Of a stretch of DNA of 64,000 nt, positions 23,701-30,900 are shown piece by piece. The notes beneath the pieces were generated by a model. It did no database searches. It saw only the letters and a list, made by a program, of their open reading frames with translations, and was not told the DNA's origin. The position numbers and the translations under genes are program-made. Origin of the DNA: Pirellulaceae bacterium. GTDB lineage: Bacteria; Planctomycetota; Planctomycetia; Pirellulales; Pirellulaceae. The stretch spans positions 62,001 to 126,000 of the forward strand of contig BPJV01000008.1 of assembly GCA_026004795.1 (NCBI GenBank), in the 5' to 3' direction. Position 1 is the first letter of the stretch. Each line of letters opens with the position of its first letter.

Positions 23701-26700
23701 CGCGCTCATAATCGGAGCGGAAAGTACCGAAACGCTGGTACCGTGGTTCGGTGAACGTCGTCTCTTCGAAGCTGTTCGGATCGGCCGATATGGCCGAATC
23801 GGCACTCATGGTGATGCGATTGTGCAACAACGTCGGGCGCGACTCGGTCAAATGGATGGGATTGATCGTGGGACTGGGGGTCTGCACCGTGATCTGGCCC
23901 CCGCCGTACCGCATATCGGCATTGCCCACGTAATTGAGGAAGATTCCCAAACGCTCGTAACCTCCGCGTCCCTCGCGGCGATCGACATCGTTACGAAACT
24001 CGATGCCCCCCCAATCGCCCGGGTTTGGTGAAGTCGGCAGTGGATTGGTGTCGATGCCGACCGACTCATCTTTGTAACTGGTGAAAAGGACGCTTTGCTG
24101 AGGTGTGCCGAGGACCTGCAAGGCCGCAAAGGAATTGTCTAGCCCTGCGGCACGACTACCGACCACGAAACGGCTGCCTCCCATCTTGAAGATAGCGCCG
24201 GCATCGATCATGGCCGTCACTCCACGCGGCACCTCGAAGCGAATGCCATCGGCCAGTACCTGATTCCCCACGCCACCGCGTCCGATTTCATACGCGCGGT
24301 TGTCCGCTACGGTGGCCACATCACCGTCCGCTCCCAAAGAACCGGTGATGCGTACGATGTCCCCGGGCGCTACGGCGGCCATCGCCGCCGGAATCGAATT
24401 GAATGGACTGGTGGCCGCCCCGGTCGATGTTCCTTGGAAATCCTTGTTGACGTAGACAGTCTTCGCCGCGCCCGGCGCTGCTACGTCAATCGGCGCCGCC
24501 GCGCGGAACCAGAAATTGAAATTCCCCCCGGCGACACCGTCCCCATCACCGTCCAACGGTGTGCCCGAAACATCGACGATCGTGGTGGTCTCTTCGGGCA
24601 CGAAATCGATCCGCAACTGGTACTCCCCTTGGCTCACGCCTCCCGAACCGGTGTTGGTGATCCGGGGATCGAAATCCTCGTTGCCCAGGGTAGTCACTGC
24701 GACGTAATAGGTGCCTTCATCCAGTTGCGCGCGGATCAGGGAGTCGGAGCTGAAGTAGTCATTGTTGGTAGCCACGATCTCCAACCCACTGGCCGTTTGT
24801 TTCATCAAGGTCAAGTGGGTGTCGGCCAGAGAGCTGTTGGCCAGACGTTCGGCGATCGTCTCGATGGCGACAGTGCCTTTTACACCCGCCGGCACATCAA
24901 ACTTGTACAGATCGACGTCCTTGTTGTCCGGGCGGTATCCATGCTGGCCGTGGACAACATCGTGGTCACCAGGGAAAATCTCCTCTAAGACGCTGCCGCT
25001 GGCAGACAACGCCGTGGTGCTTCCCATGATCGTGCCGTCGGGAAGTTCATAGGTATGCCCCAGCCCGAGCATGTGGCCGATCTCATGCAATGCGACGTAA
25101 AAGAAGCTGAACTGCCCCCCACCGAAACTTTGTAGCGTCAGTTCGTTAAACCAGTTTTCGGCACCGTCCATGATGGCCAGACCGTTGAGGCTATCGACCG
25201 ATGCCACCCCAAGCACGCCACCCGGTTCACTGACCACACCGTTGGGGAACGGGTCCCCCACGACCACTTTCATTCCCTGGCTCTCCGACTCTATGAAGTC
25301 GATCCCCAACTGCGCTCCGTAGAACTCGAAGATCTCACGTACGCGGTCCATCTGCTCTGGCGTGATCGACGTGTACAGCGGCTGGCCGAAAGCATCGACG
25401 CCGTATGGCTGGTCGAGCAAGAAGGTATAGTACGCTTGGGTGATCAACTGGGAGTCATCCTCGAATCCGCCCAAATGGTTCTGATCCTGGATATCGCGAT
25501 GGCCAGGTTCGTAATTGGATCCAGGATAATCTAGGAGCAACGAATTGCTGACGTTGATCAACGACTCGGCCACCAGAGCCGACACGGCACTGGAACCGCT
25601 GGAAATGGTAAAGCCATTGGCCGACAGATCAAATGCTCCGTTAAGGAAACCAGCAGGATCCGCGGCAGGGGCGATCGTGGGAATCACGGGAGGATTCGTC
25701 GCAGAATTGACCGGCACATTGCTACCGACGCGCAGTCGGAACGTGCCCACTCCACCGGCTAACTGATCGATCGGTTGGTCGAAGGTCAACACGGCACGAT
25801 CCAATGCCGGATCGTAGCTCACCGACGTCGGCAAGAACACCTCATCATCACCCGGATGGACCGTATCCCGAGTGAGAATCAACTGGTAGAACTCCGGCTT
25901 GACGACCGTGGGGTCGGCGGAACTACCGGTCGTCGTAACTGCAGTATGATGCAGGTCGTCGTCATTGAAATAGACCTCAATCTGCTCCCGCGCCTGAACC
26001 AGCGTACCGCCGGGTTGAACCGTCACCGGTTGCGGGACGACGGCGATCACCTGAGCGCCAAGCTCGAGGTCGAACAAAAGTGTGTCGCGATCGGTCCCCG
26101 GAAATCGCGGCTTGAGTGTTTCCCCCTTGATGTTGCGGACCGCCGTGATTCCTTGATCGGGATCATCCTCTGCAAACACTTCAATGCGATAGAGGTCATC
26201 GGGGAGCGTCTCGGCGAACCGCATGATCACCACGCGATCGGACTCACCGAAACCGATCCAACCAGGCGTAATCACCACCTCATCACCGTCGGTAAAACTT
26301 CCGTCCTTGCCAGCCCGCGTCACGCGAATTCCGGAAAACGTGGCTGGATCGATCGATTGGGAGCCATCGAAACGGAAGGTCAGTTCATTGGGAGCGACGG
26401 TAAGCTCATTGGTCCTGTTGAAGCTGAAAATCTCTCCGACATTGGGCGCCACGGCCAACAAGCGAGGCGGCGTGGCGATGGCATTGGGATCTACAATCCC
26501 TTTCAGCGTGATAAGCAAATTGTACATCTGCGGATCGCTGCCGGAGCCGTCAATGCGGAGAAAGTAATCCCCAGCGGCAGGCAAGTCGAGATCCACCAAT
26601 GCTTCAGGATTACCGATACTGGCTGCGGAGACGTCCGCCAGTTCGTTGCCCGACGCATCGAACACTTTGAAGCTCAAATCTTGATTGCGCTGCGTATCGA

Positions 26701-27784
26701 CCGTAGCCACCGATCCATCCTGCGGTCCCACGTCGTAGGACAGGCCGAAGGACTCGAGCGTCACGGACAGCTTCGCCGATGAGATGACGGAGAATTTGTA
26801 CCAGTCGGTGTCGTTGTCCGCATCCAGCGAGTTGCCGGTGACGCGCTTCAATCCGTTACCCAAAGTTCCCAGATCGGTGGCCGCTCCCTGCGAATCATTC
26901 GGCTCGGCCGGGTCACCATACAACTGCTGCCCACCCAGGATGTCATCGTGCTGAGCCCCCAAAAATGCCAGGGAGATCGTGGGTTCCATCAGTTTGGTCT
27001 GATCGACCGGAATGACATGCCCCAGCCCGATACCGTGTCCGGCTTCGTGCATCAACACATTGTTCAACCCACGATTCTCTCCCGTGGGACCGTCGGCCAC
27101 CTGGAAGTACCACACGTCGTTGGTGTCGATGATCATATCGCCGTCGTAGCCGGCATTCCCGCCACCCATCGGATAGTAATTGAATGCCAGAACGCCGAAG
27201 TTGCCATCGACTGGACGGCCAGCAATGCGCACGTCGCCACGAACCCCAGCCACGCCCCGATTGCTACCACCGATCGGCACGCCATCATCGTTCGGTTCAT
27301 AGACGAACTGCAGGCCCGTCACTTGACTCCACCGCTGGTATGCCCGTTCGAAGATGCCGAACCATGGTCGATTTTGCAGTGGTCCGCTGCCGCCACCATA
27401 GATGCTATCCATGAACGCAATCAGATTGCTCGGCGTATTGTTGTCCGCATCAGCGATCGTGCCGTCGGGAGCGATGCTCCAAGTAATGACCGCCGGGTCG
27501 CCCATATTGGGACTTGGTCCGCCGACCGGATCGGTCCAGCGGGATCCTTGGAGATTGACGGCATCCCAGTGTTGTCCGTCGCCGCCGGTATGGAATTGTT
27601 CCAGCACCTGTTGCATGTACTCGGTGGGAGTTCCGGGGGCGAACACCGGATCGTAGTGGAGCATATCCGCCGCCAACAGTTCGCGCCGTTCCAGGCTCTC
27701 CAACAGTGCGCGGCGCAGTCGTGTGCGACGCAAGCATTTGTCAATCCAAGAGGAGCGTGAACGTGAAGAGACTTGGCTCGCCAT
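8792..27784 (-). CDS. Giant B: 6330-aa modular surface/secreted protein with two metzincin domains and a dockerin-like C-terminus
   Basis: The N-terminus is basic and ends in LLESLERRELLAAD (27-40), a planctomycete-type sorting box rather than a normal signal peptide. Approximate domain order: metzincin 1 with HEAGHGIGLGH (246-256) and Met-turn TKLMEP; prepeptidase-C-like domain; Ig-like region; metzincin 2 with HEIGHMLGLGH (900-910) and Met-turn GTIMGS; second prepeptidase-C-like domain; beta-helix-like region (about 1115-1850); more prepeptidase-like repeats; beta-propeller-like region (about 2330-2740); a second parallel-helix-like stretch; GEVED domain interrupted by two inserted modules (about 3885-4270); about 16 cadherin/VCBS-like repeats (about 4270-6145); dockerin-like EF-hand pair (about 6150-6220); acidic tail. 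GGAAGG about 10 bases upstream fixes the start. Likely a calcium-dependent cell-surface or extracellular protein; adhesive or proteolytic function is inference. Paralogue of giant A. Confidence 0.9.
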   Translation of the reverse strand: MASQVSSRSRSSWIDKCLRRTRLRRALLESLERRELLAADMLHYDPVFAPGTPTEYMQQVLEQFHTGGDGQHWDAVNLQGSRWTDPVGGPSPNMGDPAVITWSIAPDGTIADADNNTPSNLIAFMDSIYGGGSGPLQNRPWFGIFERAYQRWSQVTGLQFVYEPNDDGVPIGGSNRGVAGVRGDVRIAGRPVDGNFGVLAFNYYPMGGGNAGYDGDMIIDTNDVWYFQVADGPTGENRGLNNVLMHEAGHGIGLGHVIPVDQTKLMEPTISLAFLGAQHDDILGGQQLYGDPAEPNDSQGAATDLGTLGNGLKRVTGNSLDADNDTDWYKFSVISSAKLSVTLESFGLSYDVGPQDGSVATVDTQRNQDLSFKVFDASGNELADVSAASIGNPEALVDLDLPAAGDYFLRIDGSGSDPQMYNLLITLKGIVDPNAIATPPRLLAVAPNVGEIFSFNRTNELTVAPNELTFRFDGSQSIDPATFSGIRVTRAGKDGSFTDGDEVVITPGWIGFGESDRVVIMRFAETLPDDLYRIEVFAEDDPDQGITAVRNIKGETLKPRFPGTDRDTLLFDLELGAQVIAVVPQPVTVQPGGTLVQAREQIEVYFNDDDLHHTAVTTTGSSADPTVVKPEFYQLILTRDTVHPGDDEVFLPTSVSYDPALDRAVLTFDQPIDQLAGGVGTFRLRVGSNVPVNSATNPPVIPTIAPAADPAGFLNGAFDLSANGFTISSGSSAVSALVAESLINVSNSLLLDYPGSNYEPGHRDIQDQNHLGGFEDDSQLITQAYYTFLLDQPYGVDAFGQPLYTSITPEQMDRVREIFEFYGAQLGIDFIESESQGMKVVVGDPFPNGVVSEPGGVLGVASVDSLNGLAIMDGAENWFNELTLQSFGGGQFSFFYVALHEIGHMLGLGHTYELPDGTIMGSTTALSASGSVLEEIFPGDHDVVHGQHGYRPDNKDVDLYKFDVPAGVKGTVAIETIAERLANSSLADTHLTLMKQTASGLEIVATNNDYFSSDSLIRAQLDEGTYYVAVTTLGNEDFDPRITNTGSGGVSQGEYQLRIDFVPEETTTIVDVSGTPLDGDGDGVAGGNFNFWFRAAAPIDVAAPGAAKTVYVNKDFQGTSTGAATSPFNSIPAAMAAVAPGDIVRITGSLGADGDVATVADNRAYEIGRGGVGNQVLADGIRFEVPRGVTAMIDAGAIFKMGGSRFVVGSRAAGLDNSFAALQVLGTPQQSVLFTSYKDESVGIDTNPLPTSPNPGDWGGIEFRNDVDRREGRGGYERLGIFLNYVGNADMRYGGGQITVQTPSPTINPIHLTESRPTLLHNRITMSADSAISADPNSFEETTFTEPRYQRFGTFRSDYERVGPDIRGNTLLNNSTNGLFIRVETAAGSVIDTLDFPGRFDDTDITHVLGENLIIRGTPGGPMLETRRPAVDLVSFSPASGALTPGESYNYRITFFDLYGAEGIPSNATLDVTVGSGGGVRLDNLPVATGEFVGRRIYRSANGGAAPYTLVAEIDKSSTSFIDRGQNLGVTLADPTATALRRARTDARLAIDPGIIVKSFGARIEAGISSQLIVEGNAQQQVVLTSRKDDRYGAGGTFDTNNDGTASTPAPGDWGGLLARHFTSLSVDHALITYGGGVTSVPGGFAGFNAIEVHQSRARIANSTIENNASGKGGNQDSLRVGRGSHDASVIFVRGSQPIIVNNIIQNNSATGTAVISIDANSLKAVPLQDWGRETGRSDRMAGGTGNHGPLVRENKLALNGLNGMRVRGATLTTESVWDDTDIVHILESEIVVPDFHTYGGLRLQSSANESLVVKLGNGAGITASGLPLDIPDRIGGSLQILGTPGFPVFMTSLRDDSVGTGFRPDGLPQLDTNGDGSSVAQPGDWRGIRLNPESNDRNVDTTIELEPEAIQDVGTNDDTLSAQPLGALANDMRAGDENLRLGFTVHGTIASPGDLDVYSFQATAGTTVWFDIDRTDMGLDTVIELIDEAGNIIAQSDNSLNESQTGAVAFVDPAAIPTQNVNVLERDTHAPRNTWLPGTAAPVAKDFQSINPLDAGLRVVLPGVQGNPSKYFVRVRSSNLQPGDPATNLQDPSRLRDGLSAGAYRMQIRMQQTDEIGGSTIRYADVRYAMAGIEVIGLPRHSPLLGTGSELSGPPLFDPADTVYVGNIAASDRAGVSVAGELAGAANVDWYRFTVSHPNLQQGDPHVSVSFDIDYADAYGRPNTTLWVFRFNPNDPSTETDDEFQLVLVGTDSDISDDRPRPGQNLGDVDDFSRGSFGTKDPFIGAQELLPGEYLVAVTNNSLVAHELRQYMEANPAEPLVRLEPIDSVQRIVVDRFDNATYAETANGPKQVAFSGSTLATTNAVPFTLADVSTYVVRNQGNGSRLLLANAFTGAIEAEVGSDFARVHDLAMSPDGRLVGYEINTQGFDTDANNGNFLLIDHAGNVGTSSAGNSGLQTFTTEIDNNGNFQVRQRTKNNAQVGDGMQFEGLTFYSNAAEVDSGNLRLFGVAHRGENRIFHEAFLDANNNPVGRQLISNRPVWGTNYVYRLNPTDGSVINPAGVQDRQGNFRTQGAGTQDVEFFELITADPLATVTGLAATPTRLYAVSDDGELFEMNVGDGTQPLGSRFQFPIATIVDPETTLPVAFTGLTIGPKNLEGGRFSQILFGTTTDGTIYAFDTAGNLQPVFPGANYKVKSNVAALGSGIQGVDFSPLDVNLWHLTDTRGGDSGHGRPATHNNARPQNQNGENSLYFGFENANNDNTAFRQLGDWDPIHAVYDNSYNLPGGAHGAIESLPIDLSDYSIDDVPMLYFNYYLETQGQNSDLTDNQRMLDAFRVYAAGEDGQWVLLSTNNSAINGNFTNGQDEFDVNISGNVDANGRPLMVQEAFDVGDNGAPDSWRQVRASLAAFAGQENVKLRFEFSTGGTFRSADPLRGGVELKVVPGWKLDDGATFSVASVDQPLAQNATFEFDLGLVLNLPGGASIDEGDSLTVAGVTYTFSQSSNVGTNIFYSPTDSPEQIANRVRLKLPFTSVVNPQRRNIINVDAPSGLPYSQTGLPPATIQGIPGVAAGNVRVPITHADSAAAVRDAVRQALAATFNAAGQQTNLDVWPVYGETVRLLKYQVTNAGPLVVANRLPGDQFGADVRNTALNNADERGQDNAFEGLFIDDILIGLAERGEAVVNNPPITTPNLVNNAGFFTNNLQYEPSGWGIDEIEVGRYQLEIRTAADYGFTVNDDELLLARTFDSNDRLTRSIGISVDNAAAIPDAATFTLSDGMREVTFEFDVINGPNDPAQGTQPGTVPISIFASDRASEVAAKIRDAINSNVVQLNLSVSASVWSNGSTVELHGPAAFNRLGSTQLNSVPGLSAVVWGNDFTPFGEDHGDENRLRDQGMVVISSTAVRNSGSWGIVVDAAPRSGAGAPSPGSPVYYPTNNANQLAPGVVLINNVLDENSTGGILISGDAVNPSPAHGQDVMRPSTIARVVNNTIYGGGSGTGIRVEQGASPNIINNILANNSVGIDVGGAQSTFALGANFYHANNTNVTPGGAPESFRLTSASDPFVNASASIFYLVDGSPAIDSSLEALAEHASLTQVKSSLALPPSPALAPDLDIVGQRRVDDPTVNTPPGLGANVFKDRGAYDRADFFGPVAVLLQPIDNDAENVDRDRTVTNIRLESGNLAFFSLLLEESGGGTGPNAATVTADSVTLTENGRLLQPGIDYVFGYNANSRNIRLTPLSGLWRPDSVYEITLNNQQAMRIIAPDGVSVADGDQFSVTIGGTTHTFEFDSDQSASAGTVAVPFSQTYSRYQMAAAMMASINAAFGGQPAYLLGDLAVMVNGATSIDAGTPALFTATAIPAIQDIAGNTLLANRPTSLTQFTILMPEVQVDYGDAPGTGSLTMQSQNGARHTLLPIDAPQLFLGAFADGDPDGVHSPAARGDDNESAWLGSTISNITIGTRGPASLQVPAPGVLDGQQITITDAILKTVIFEFDTDASVSSGAVIPVDLSAAISAADVASALAASINAAVLAGDITDLSAFAAGATVNLGGTRDHYIDLSAAPGVVRLPIGTFDLVFPTETAFSYADGQTLTLRDGQGQVVVFELSDPTVDAAVGVANVPVTVSDLGTATAEEIVQAFADAINARVTGGLLSLGPALTDGRTLTIQGDDEDGVRFGGIFNAASPAVPVTVTATAPGILDAWFDWNADGDFNDSGERIVANMPIQAGETTIMVSTPASAAIGFTTSRFRLSTNGNLDLTGIGIGGEVEDHLIEIVAGLPPVAVDDAYSVLEDSVLTVSAPGVLANDTDSDSASISVRDEDPFTAGIQPVKAPEHGTLDLQSDGSFVYTPDFDFFGTDSFVYYAIDNRLKSAVPATVVITVEPVNDSPTAIDDEITILEDETIVRPGSDFTANDFKGIFGNPSQINELGQTLTVINAVILGPAAAVSGGSVSVVNDTLTFTPPAHYNSHIDGPVLIELTIQDGGVAGGDANPLTDTSTLTIHITEVNDAPQFTMPSELDMTLAPTIVEDAGLVTVNNFLTDIRPGPVEATDEGTGPALIFEDQQVSFQVTALDPSQFVTLPSITGTTDPLGAGHLTFELVPQLNRVTPFAPILVEVVAVDTGLDGTPKGDVNKSAPVTFTILPAAINDAPEFDIPDTVTALEDQGVVTVGGFLTGLRPGPVEALDEAVQNLTVTIAADPASFTATGYPSIDLISGDLVYETAPHANRNTGHNFVVEVTITDDGGTALGGVDRTTKTFTIDVAELNDPPEYDMPLTHTSDEDAGLVTVPGFVSNILPGPAAATDEATGPVAPGENQIVTFTVTALDPSQFVTLPTITGTDDASPGTLTYELVPHLNQAAPFTPILVEVIAVDSGANDGGTSVPRNINSAAPRTFTILPTPINDAPEFTIPDTIDLLEDPGPQSIVDFVTDARPGPTSADDELAAQTLSILVTPLDPTAFTATGQPAIVLDQVTGRGTLTFELAPDVNNATGHDLRVEVALMDDGGVVHPLDVDTTVKTFTLSITPVNDAPSFDIPVPEVTVFEDQEQVTGINPTVIPGFATNIVAGPVTAIDETTLPATKQNLTFVTVSVSDPSLFSVQPTITPSGDLTFVTAADQNGQAIVVVHLLDDGPDSSTGNGDENQSRPDQTFTINLTPVNDPPEFTVPATVAGIEDQGLTTIPNFATGLRPGPLTATDETGQTFTVHVRAVDPSKFTVQPQIAADGTLIYQTGPDVNDLNADLRVIVYLEDDGVAGPLPDNNTSPEQTFTILATPVNDPPSFSIPNPSVTVIEDVEEFLGVSQTSIVGFAANAVPGPATATDEATQNLSFDIVSVSNPQLFDVQPTIDASGTLTFKTAQHKNGTTLVVVRLLDDGASSPPPNSNTTDLRTFTITLTPINDAPVFDVPNSVTVNEDAGLQNVGGFATNVRRGPVGTDDENNQFVQFEVVAMDPAVFVVQPSIAADGTLTFQTAPNVNSLNADLRVRVRLRDSGLDSPPPNKNVSEERTFTINVTPVNDPPVADAFTQVISEDAPVTINASDVLVGDVPGPTSDELSQSLSITQIERTSRQGGTIVPVFMGTEIVSFTYTPPANFVGSDSFVYVVTDNGTPPRSGSGTISISIAGVNDAPQFSRGADQTVVEDAGEVVVNGWATNILAGPPAALDEHATQTVSFEVTSDAPSLFAVPPTVDGTGTLRFTPAPDANGLTVVTVVAVDDGPGTAPHVNRSAPQSFTISIVPVNDPPVFTAGANVIVDEDSGAYSAAWATGIAAAAGLRNSPPTALDEAGQEIFFTVDVENPAIFSVQPNVTATGELRFTTATNAHGSSVVRVKATDRGPSGGLHQNTSAEQTFTIVIQPVNDPPIAQADAYAIDENSVLSVPAPGLLANDTDVDLPDDALRAVSGTFTSTLGAVVVIQEDGSFTYDPTGVATIQQLTSGQNVIDSFSYVTRDASDAESSPAVVTIQVDGIDDPPIARDDVYSIGVGQTRLLPVLDNDTDIDSSIDPRTIVITTLPLHGTAVVNQTGVIEYTPNPGYRGLDTLGYTVKDAAGNVSNEATVTLAMNTAPVANNDIAFTFKNEPVDVQVLSNDSDVDGTIDPATVQVVVNPTPGGLAEPQPDGTIRYTPPTDFSGTVRFSYVVRDELGTVSNVAQVTVNVQNSRWQNPAGNMDVNDDGFVSPIDALLVINYLNKGNETFLPNIDPPFTPPPYLDVNGDEFVTPLDALLVINFLNSTTAGGEGESPVEASTQTYVTMVTPEQILVTVAEEVLREVQAALNDSLVEVVQADRFGGEEGVLGASSSASDWNWLAGDQEEEESALEALIAERLSPLDDLRDGWDAFFGELE
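9125..9335 (-). other. Dockerin-like EF-hand pair of giant B
   Basis: Two calcium-loop repeats, DVNDDGFVSPIDALLVINYL and DVNGDEFVTPLDALLVINFL, are separated by a Pro-rich linker. They match type I dockerin geometry (D-x-N-x-DG ... DALLVINYLN). Giant A has the same pair at 28205-28415. Classical cohesins are not evident nearby, so the partner is unknown. Confidence 0.85.
9345..14970 (-). repeat. Tandem cadherin/VCBS-like repeat array of giant B (about 16 units)
   Basis: Units of about 90-125 aa each start near (V/I/L)ND(A/P)P and carry ED-x-G shortly after. About ten of them share a motif of the form (R/x)PGP-x2-A-x-DE roughly 35-45 residues in, for example LRPGPVEALDE, ILPGPAAATDE, LRPGPLTATDE. 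The last three units are of the more common type with VLANDTD or LLANDTD. Giant A has only about six such units at the equivalent place, and none with the PGP-DE motif. Confidence 0.8.
14980..16130 (-). other. GEVED domain of giant B, interrupted by two inserted modules
   Basis: The domain opens with VDYGDAPGTGS and NGARHTLLP, runs to RGDDNES, and resumes about 215 residues later at DDEDGVRFGG, then DAWFDWNADGDFNDSGERI and the closing GGEVEDHLIEI. The inserted stretch (about 15305-15955) holds two copies of the FEFD-type module. In giant A the same domain is continuous. Confidence 0.7.
19560..20800 (-). other. Beta-propeller-like region present in giant B only
   Basis: Residues about 2330-2740 contain repeated blade-like strands such as HDLAMSPDGRLVGYEI, VTGLAATPTRLYAVSDDGEL and ILFGTTTDGTIYAFDTAGNL. 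Giant A, at the matching place after its last prepeptidase-like repeats, has only a short segment. The fold assignment is by eye. Confidence 0.5.
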
Positions 27785-27797
27785 GCGAAATTACCTT

Positions 27798-27829
27798 CCA
27801 AAATCAAATAAAATGAAGACGTATCTTCA
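27798..27829 (-). terminator. Terminator-like hairpin between the two giant genes
   Basis: On the minus strand TGAAGA-TACG-TCTTCA (27829-27814) is followed at once by TTTTATTTGATTTT. It lies 74 bases after the giant A stop and 29 bases before the giant B ATG. The stem is only 6 bp and A/T-rich, so termination is probably partial at best. It could lower giant B transcription relative to giant A. Confidence 0.4.
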
Positions 27830-27902
27830 GGAAGTCCCAATAGTCCGTTGCCTGATGATCGCGCGCGACGTCAAACACATTGCGCTTCGATCATCCACAT
27901 GA

Positions 27903-30900
27903 TCAATCGTTCCACTCGTCATCCCCCAGCAAATCCGTCAACGCCAGGTCATACTCGGTGGCTCCGTCCTCGGACGCCATAGCCGATTTCCGCTCATCGA
28001 TCCAACTGGTGTCGACCAGCGATACTGGATCCAAGTCGTTGAGGTCGGCGAACAACCCACGATTGGGTGAGCGATAGGACTGCGCCATGCCGGCATCGTC
28101 CCCGTCGGCGGCTTGCATTGGCAAATGGACATTCCATCGCTCGGCTTGCACATCGATCGAACCACCGACCGCTCCAGCCCAGGAGGGATCGACCGTGGAC
28201 TCGCCCTCGCCACCTGCTCTCGAATTTAACGCATTGATGACAATTAGGGCATCGAGCGGAGTAATAAAATTATCGCCGTTAACGTCGCGGTACGGCGGCG
28301 GAGAGGGCAACCCTGAAACAGGACCGCCGCCGGAAAGGTTCAAGTAGTTGATCACCAACAAGGCGTCGATGGGAGAGACAAATCCATCCGCATTGACATC
28401 CATGGCCTCAATCGGATTTTGATGCAACGGTGGTGGCGGAGGATCGATGGTGATGGTCACCGTGGTCACCTGGCTGGCCGCCTGGCCATCAAACGCACGA
28501 TACGTAAAGCTGTCGGTGGTGCGTCCACTATTGAAATCGTGCGCGTAGGTGAACGTTCCATCTGCATTCAACTGGAACGACCGGGCGAATTGCGGGCCGT
28601 CGACCAGTTGCACCGTTAGAGTGTCCCCTTCCGGATCGAAATCATTGGCCAACACACCGTCATCGGCTGCTGAACCGTTGATGCCACGCGGGTCGGTTGT
28701 CGTCAGCACCTGGCCTTGCTTAACCGAGTAGGAGTCGGCGTTGGCCGAGGGAGGATCGTTGACCGGATTGACGACCAAATTGAAGGTGTCGGTGATGCTC
28801 AGGCCGGCCGAATCGGTGGCCCGCACGGTGATCACGGCGACGCCAGACTGGTTCTGCGTCAGACTCAGCGTCAACGTGGTGTCATTGATTGTGGGGGTGA
28901 CCAACAGAGGATTGGTGTTGCTAACCACACTGAAGGTCAATTGATCACCGTTGAGGCTGACGTCCGGATCGAAGAAATACTGCGGTGTCAGCACGATTTG
29001 CGGTGCGGGCGCATCTTCATTGACGGTGATGTCTGGTAAGGTTGCCGCCAATCGCGGTGCGTCATTGACCGGCGTGACGGTTAGGGTCAGCGTGTCGGTG
29101 ATCGATTCGCCCGCTTGGTCGGTAGCCTGTACCTCGATCAACGCCGATCCGTTCTGATCCGCCGACAATTGCAACTGGAGTTGGCCACCGGAAATTACTG
29201 GGGTTACCAACGCGGCGTTGGTATTGCTGAGCACCGTGAACGTCAATACGTCGCCACTGGTCGCCACATCGGGATCGACGAAAACGGCATTGAGGTCGAT
29301 CGAGCGAACGGGTTCGTCTTCCTCCATGACCACCGTGCCAAACGGGGAGGCGACCGTGGGCGCATCATTGACGCCCACGACGGTGACGGTGACCGTCCCC
29401 ACTCCATCTTGCGGATCCGGTTGCCCGCCACTGGTGCCGTCGTCACGAACCGTGTAGGTAAAGGTATCGGTGCCGACGAAGTTGAGCGGCGGCGTATAGG
29501 TAACAATCCCTCCACTGGCGACGACGGTGCCGCCGTTAGCGCTTTGCGCCGACACGCCGACGAACGTCAACTGTTGTCCGGATTCATTGGCTGGGCCCGC
29601 GCTGTCGTTGGCCATCAGGTCCGCAACGCTGATCGACGCCGGCGTATCCTCCAGCGTGGCCATCGAATCACCGTTGGCCATCGGGGGGTCGTTCTGATCC
29701 AACACCGTGAGAAACACCGTTGCCGTTGTGCTCTGCGGGGCTGGTATGCCTGCCGTCGTGCCGTTATCGGTAACCTGATAGGTGAACTGATCAGGGCCGC
29801 TATAGTCGGTAGGTGGAGTGTAGATGATGCGTCCACCGGCCAGCGTGACCGTTCCCCCCTGTTGCGACACCGCGTCCACGGCAGTAACGGTCAAGCTTTG
29901 GGTAGTCTCGTTCGGCCCGGCCGTGTCGTTGGCGGTCAGTACCGACTGGTCGATGTCCAGCTGCTGATCCTCGTTGACGGTCAAGTTGTCATCACCGGCA
30001 GTAGGTGGATCGTTGACTTCCCGCACTGAGATGGTGACGGTGCCCAAATTGTTGGAGCTGAGCAACCCATCGTTAACGCGATAGGTGAAGGTGATGTCAC
30101 CGAAGAAATCGGCCGGTGGTGTGTAGGTGAAGGTGCCGTCCGGATTGAGTGATAACGTGCCGACGGCCGGCGGATCGACGAGTTCCACCAGCAGCGGATC
30201 ACCCTCTGGATCGGTATCGTTGGCAGCGATGCCGTCATCGATGGTGAAGCTTGGCGTCACCGTGCCCGTCGGATCGGTGGTGACCAGGCTGGTGTCTTCA
30301 TTGATCTCGTAACGGTCATCGGCCGCCGTGGGCGGGGTACCCGGAACGAGGGTAACGGTGTAATCCTCCACTTCCCCGTCGACGGCCAGACCAGTGGGCA
30401 ACAGACCTCCGCTGGTGCTGCTGCGGAAACGGGCGTAGGTCGTGGTGGCCGTTGTCGGCATGGGGATATTTGCTGGTACTGTTACTAAGAAGGTGCGTGT
30501 CAGTCGCGAGCTGTCAAATCGCGCTCCGGCGAGAATGCGCTCACCCGGATCATCCCAATCTCCGTCGACATTGAAGTCGATCCACGCGTCGACGTATCCG
30601 GGAGAAGAAAGGGTGACCTCGACCGAGGTAAACACGTGGGGATTGAACGCTCCGGCAATATTCAGGTTGGTGCCGAAGACAATTCCGTCATCGCTGTCCC
30701 CATCGGCCGCCATCGTCGGTTGCCCATCGAGCTCGGCAGTAATCGCACTGCCCAAAATCGCTGCGTTGCCAACCACATGGCGAGCGCCGTCATGGGCATG
30801 TTTGGTCGGATACCGTCCTGGAGTGGCTTGCACCGGATCGGGCGCATCACCGTAATCCAGCCCCACGCCGGGCATCAGGATCGTGAATTCCGTCTCGTTG

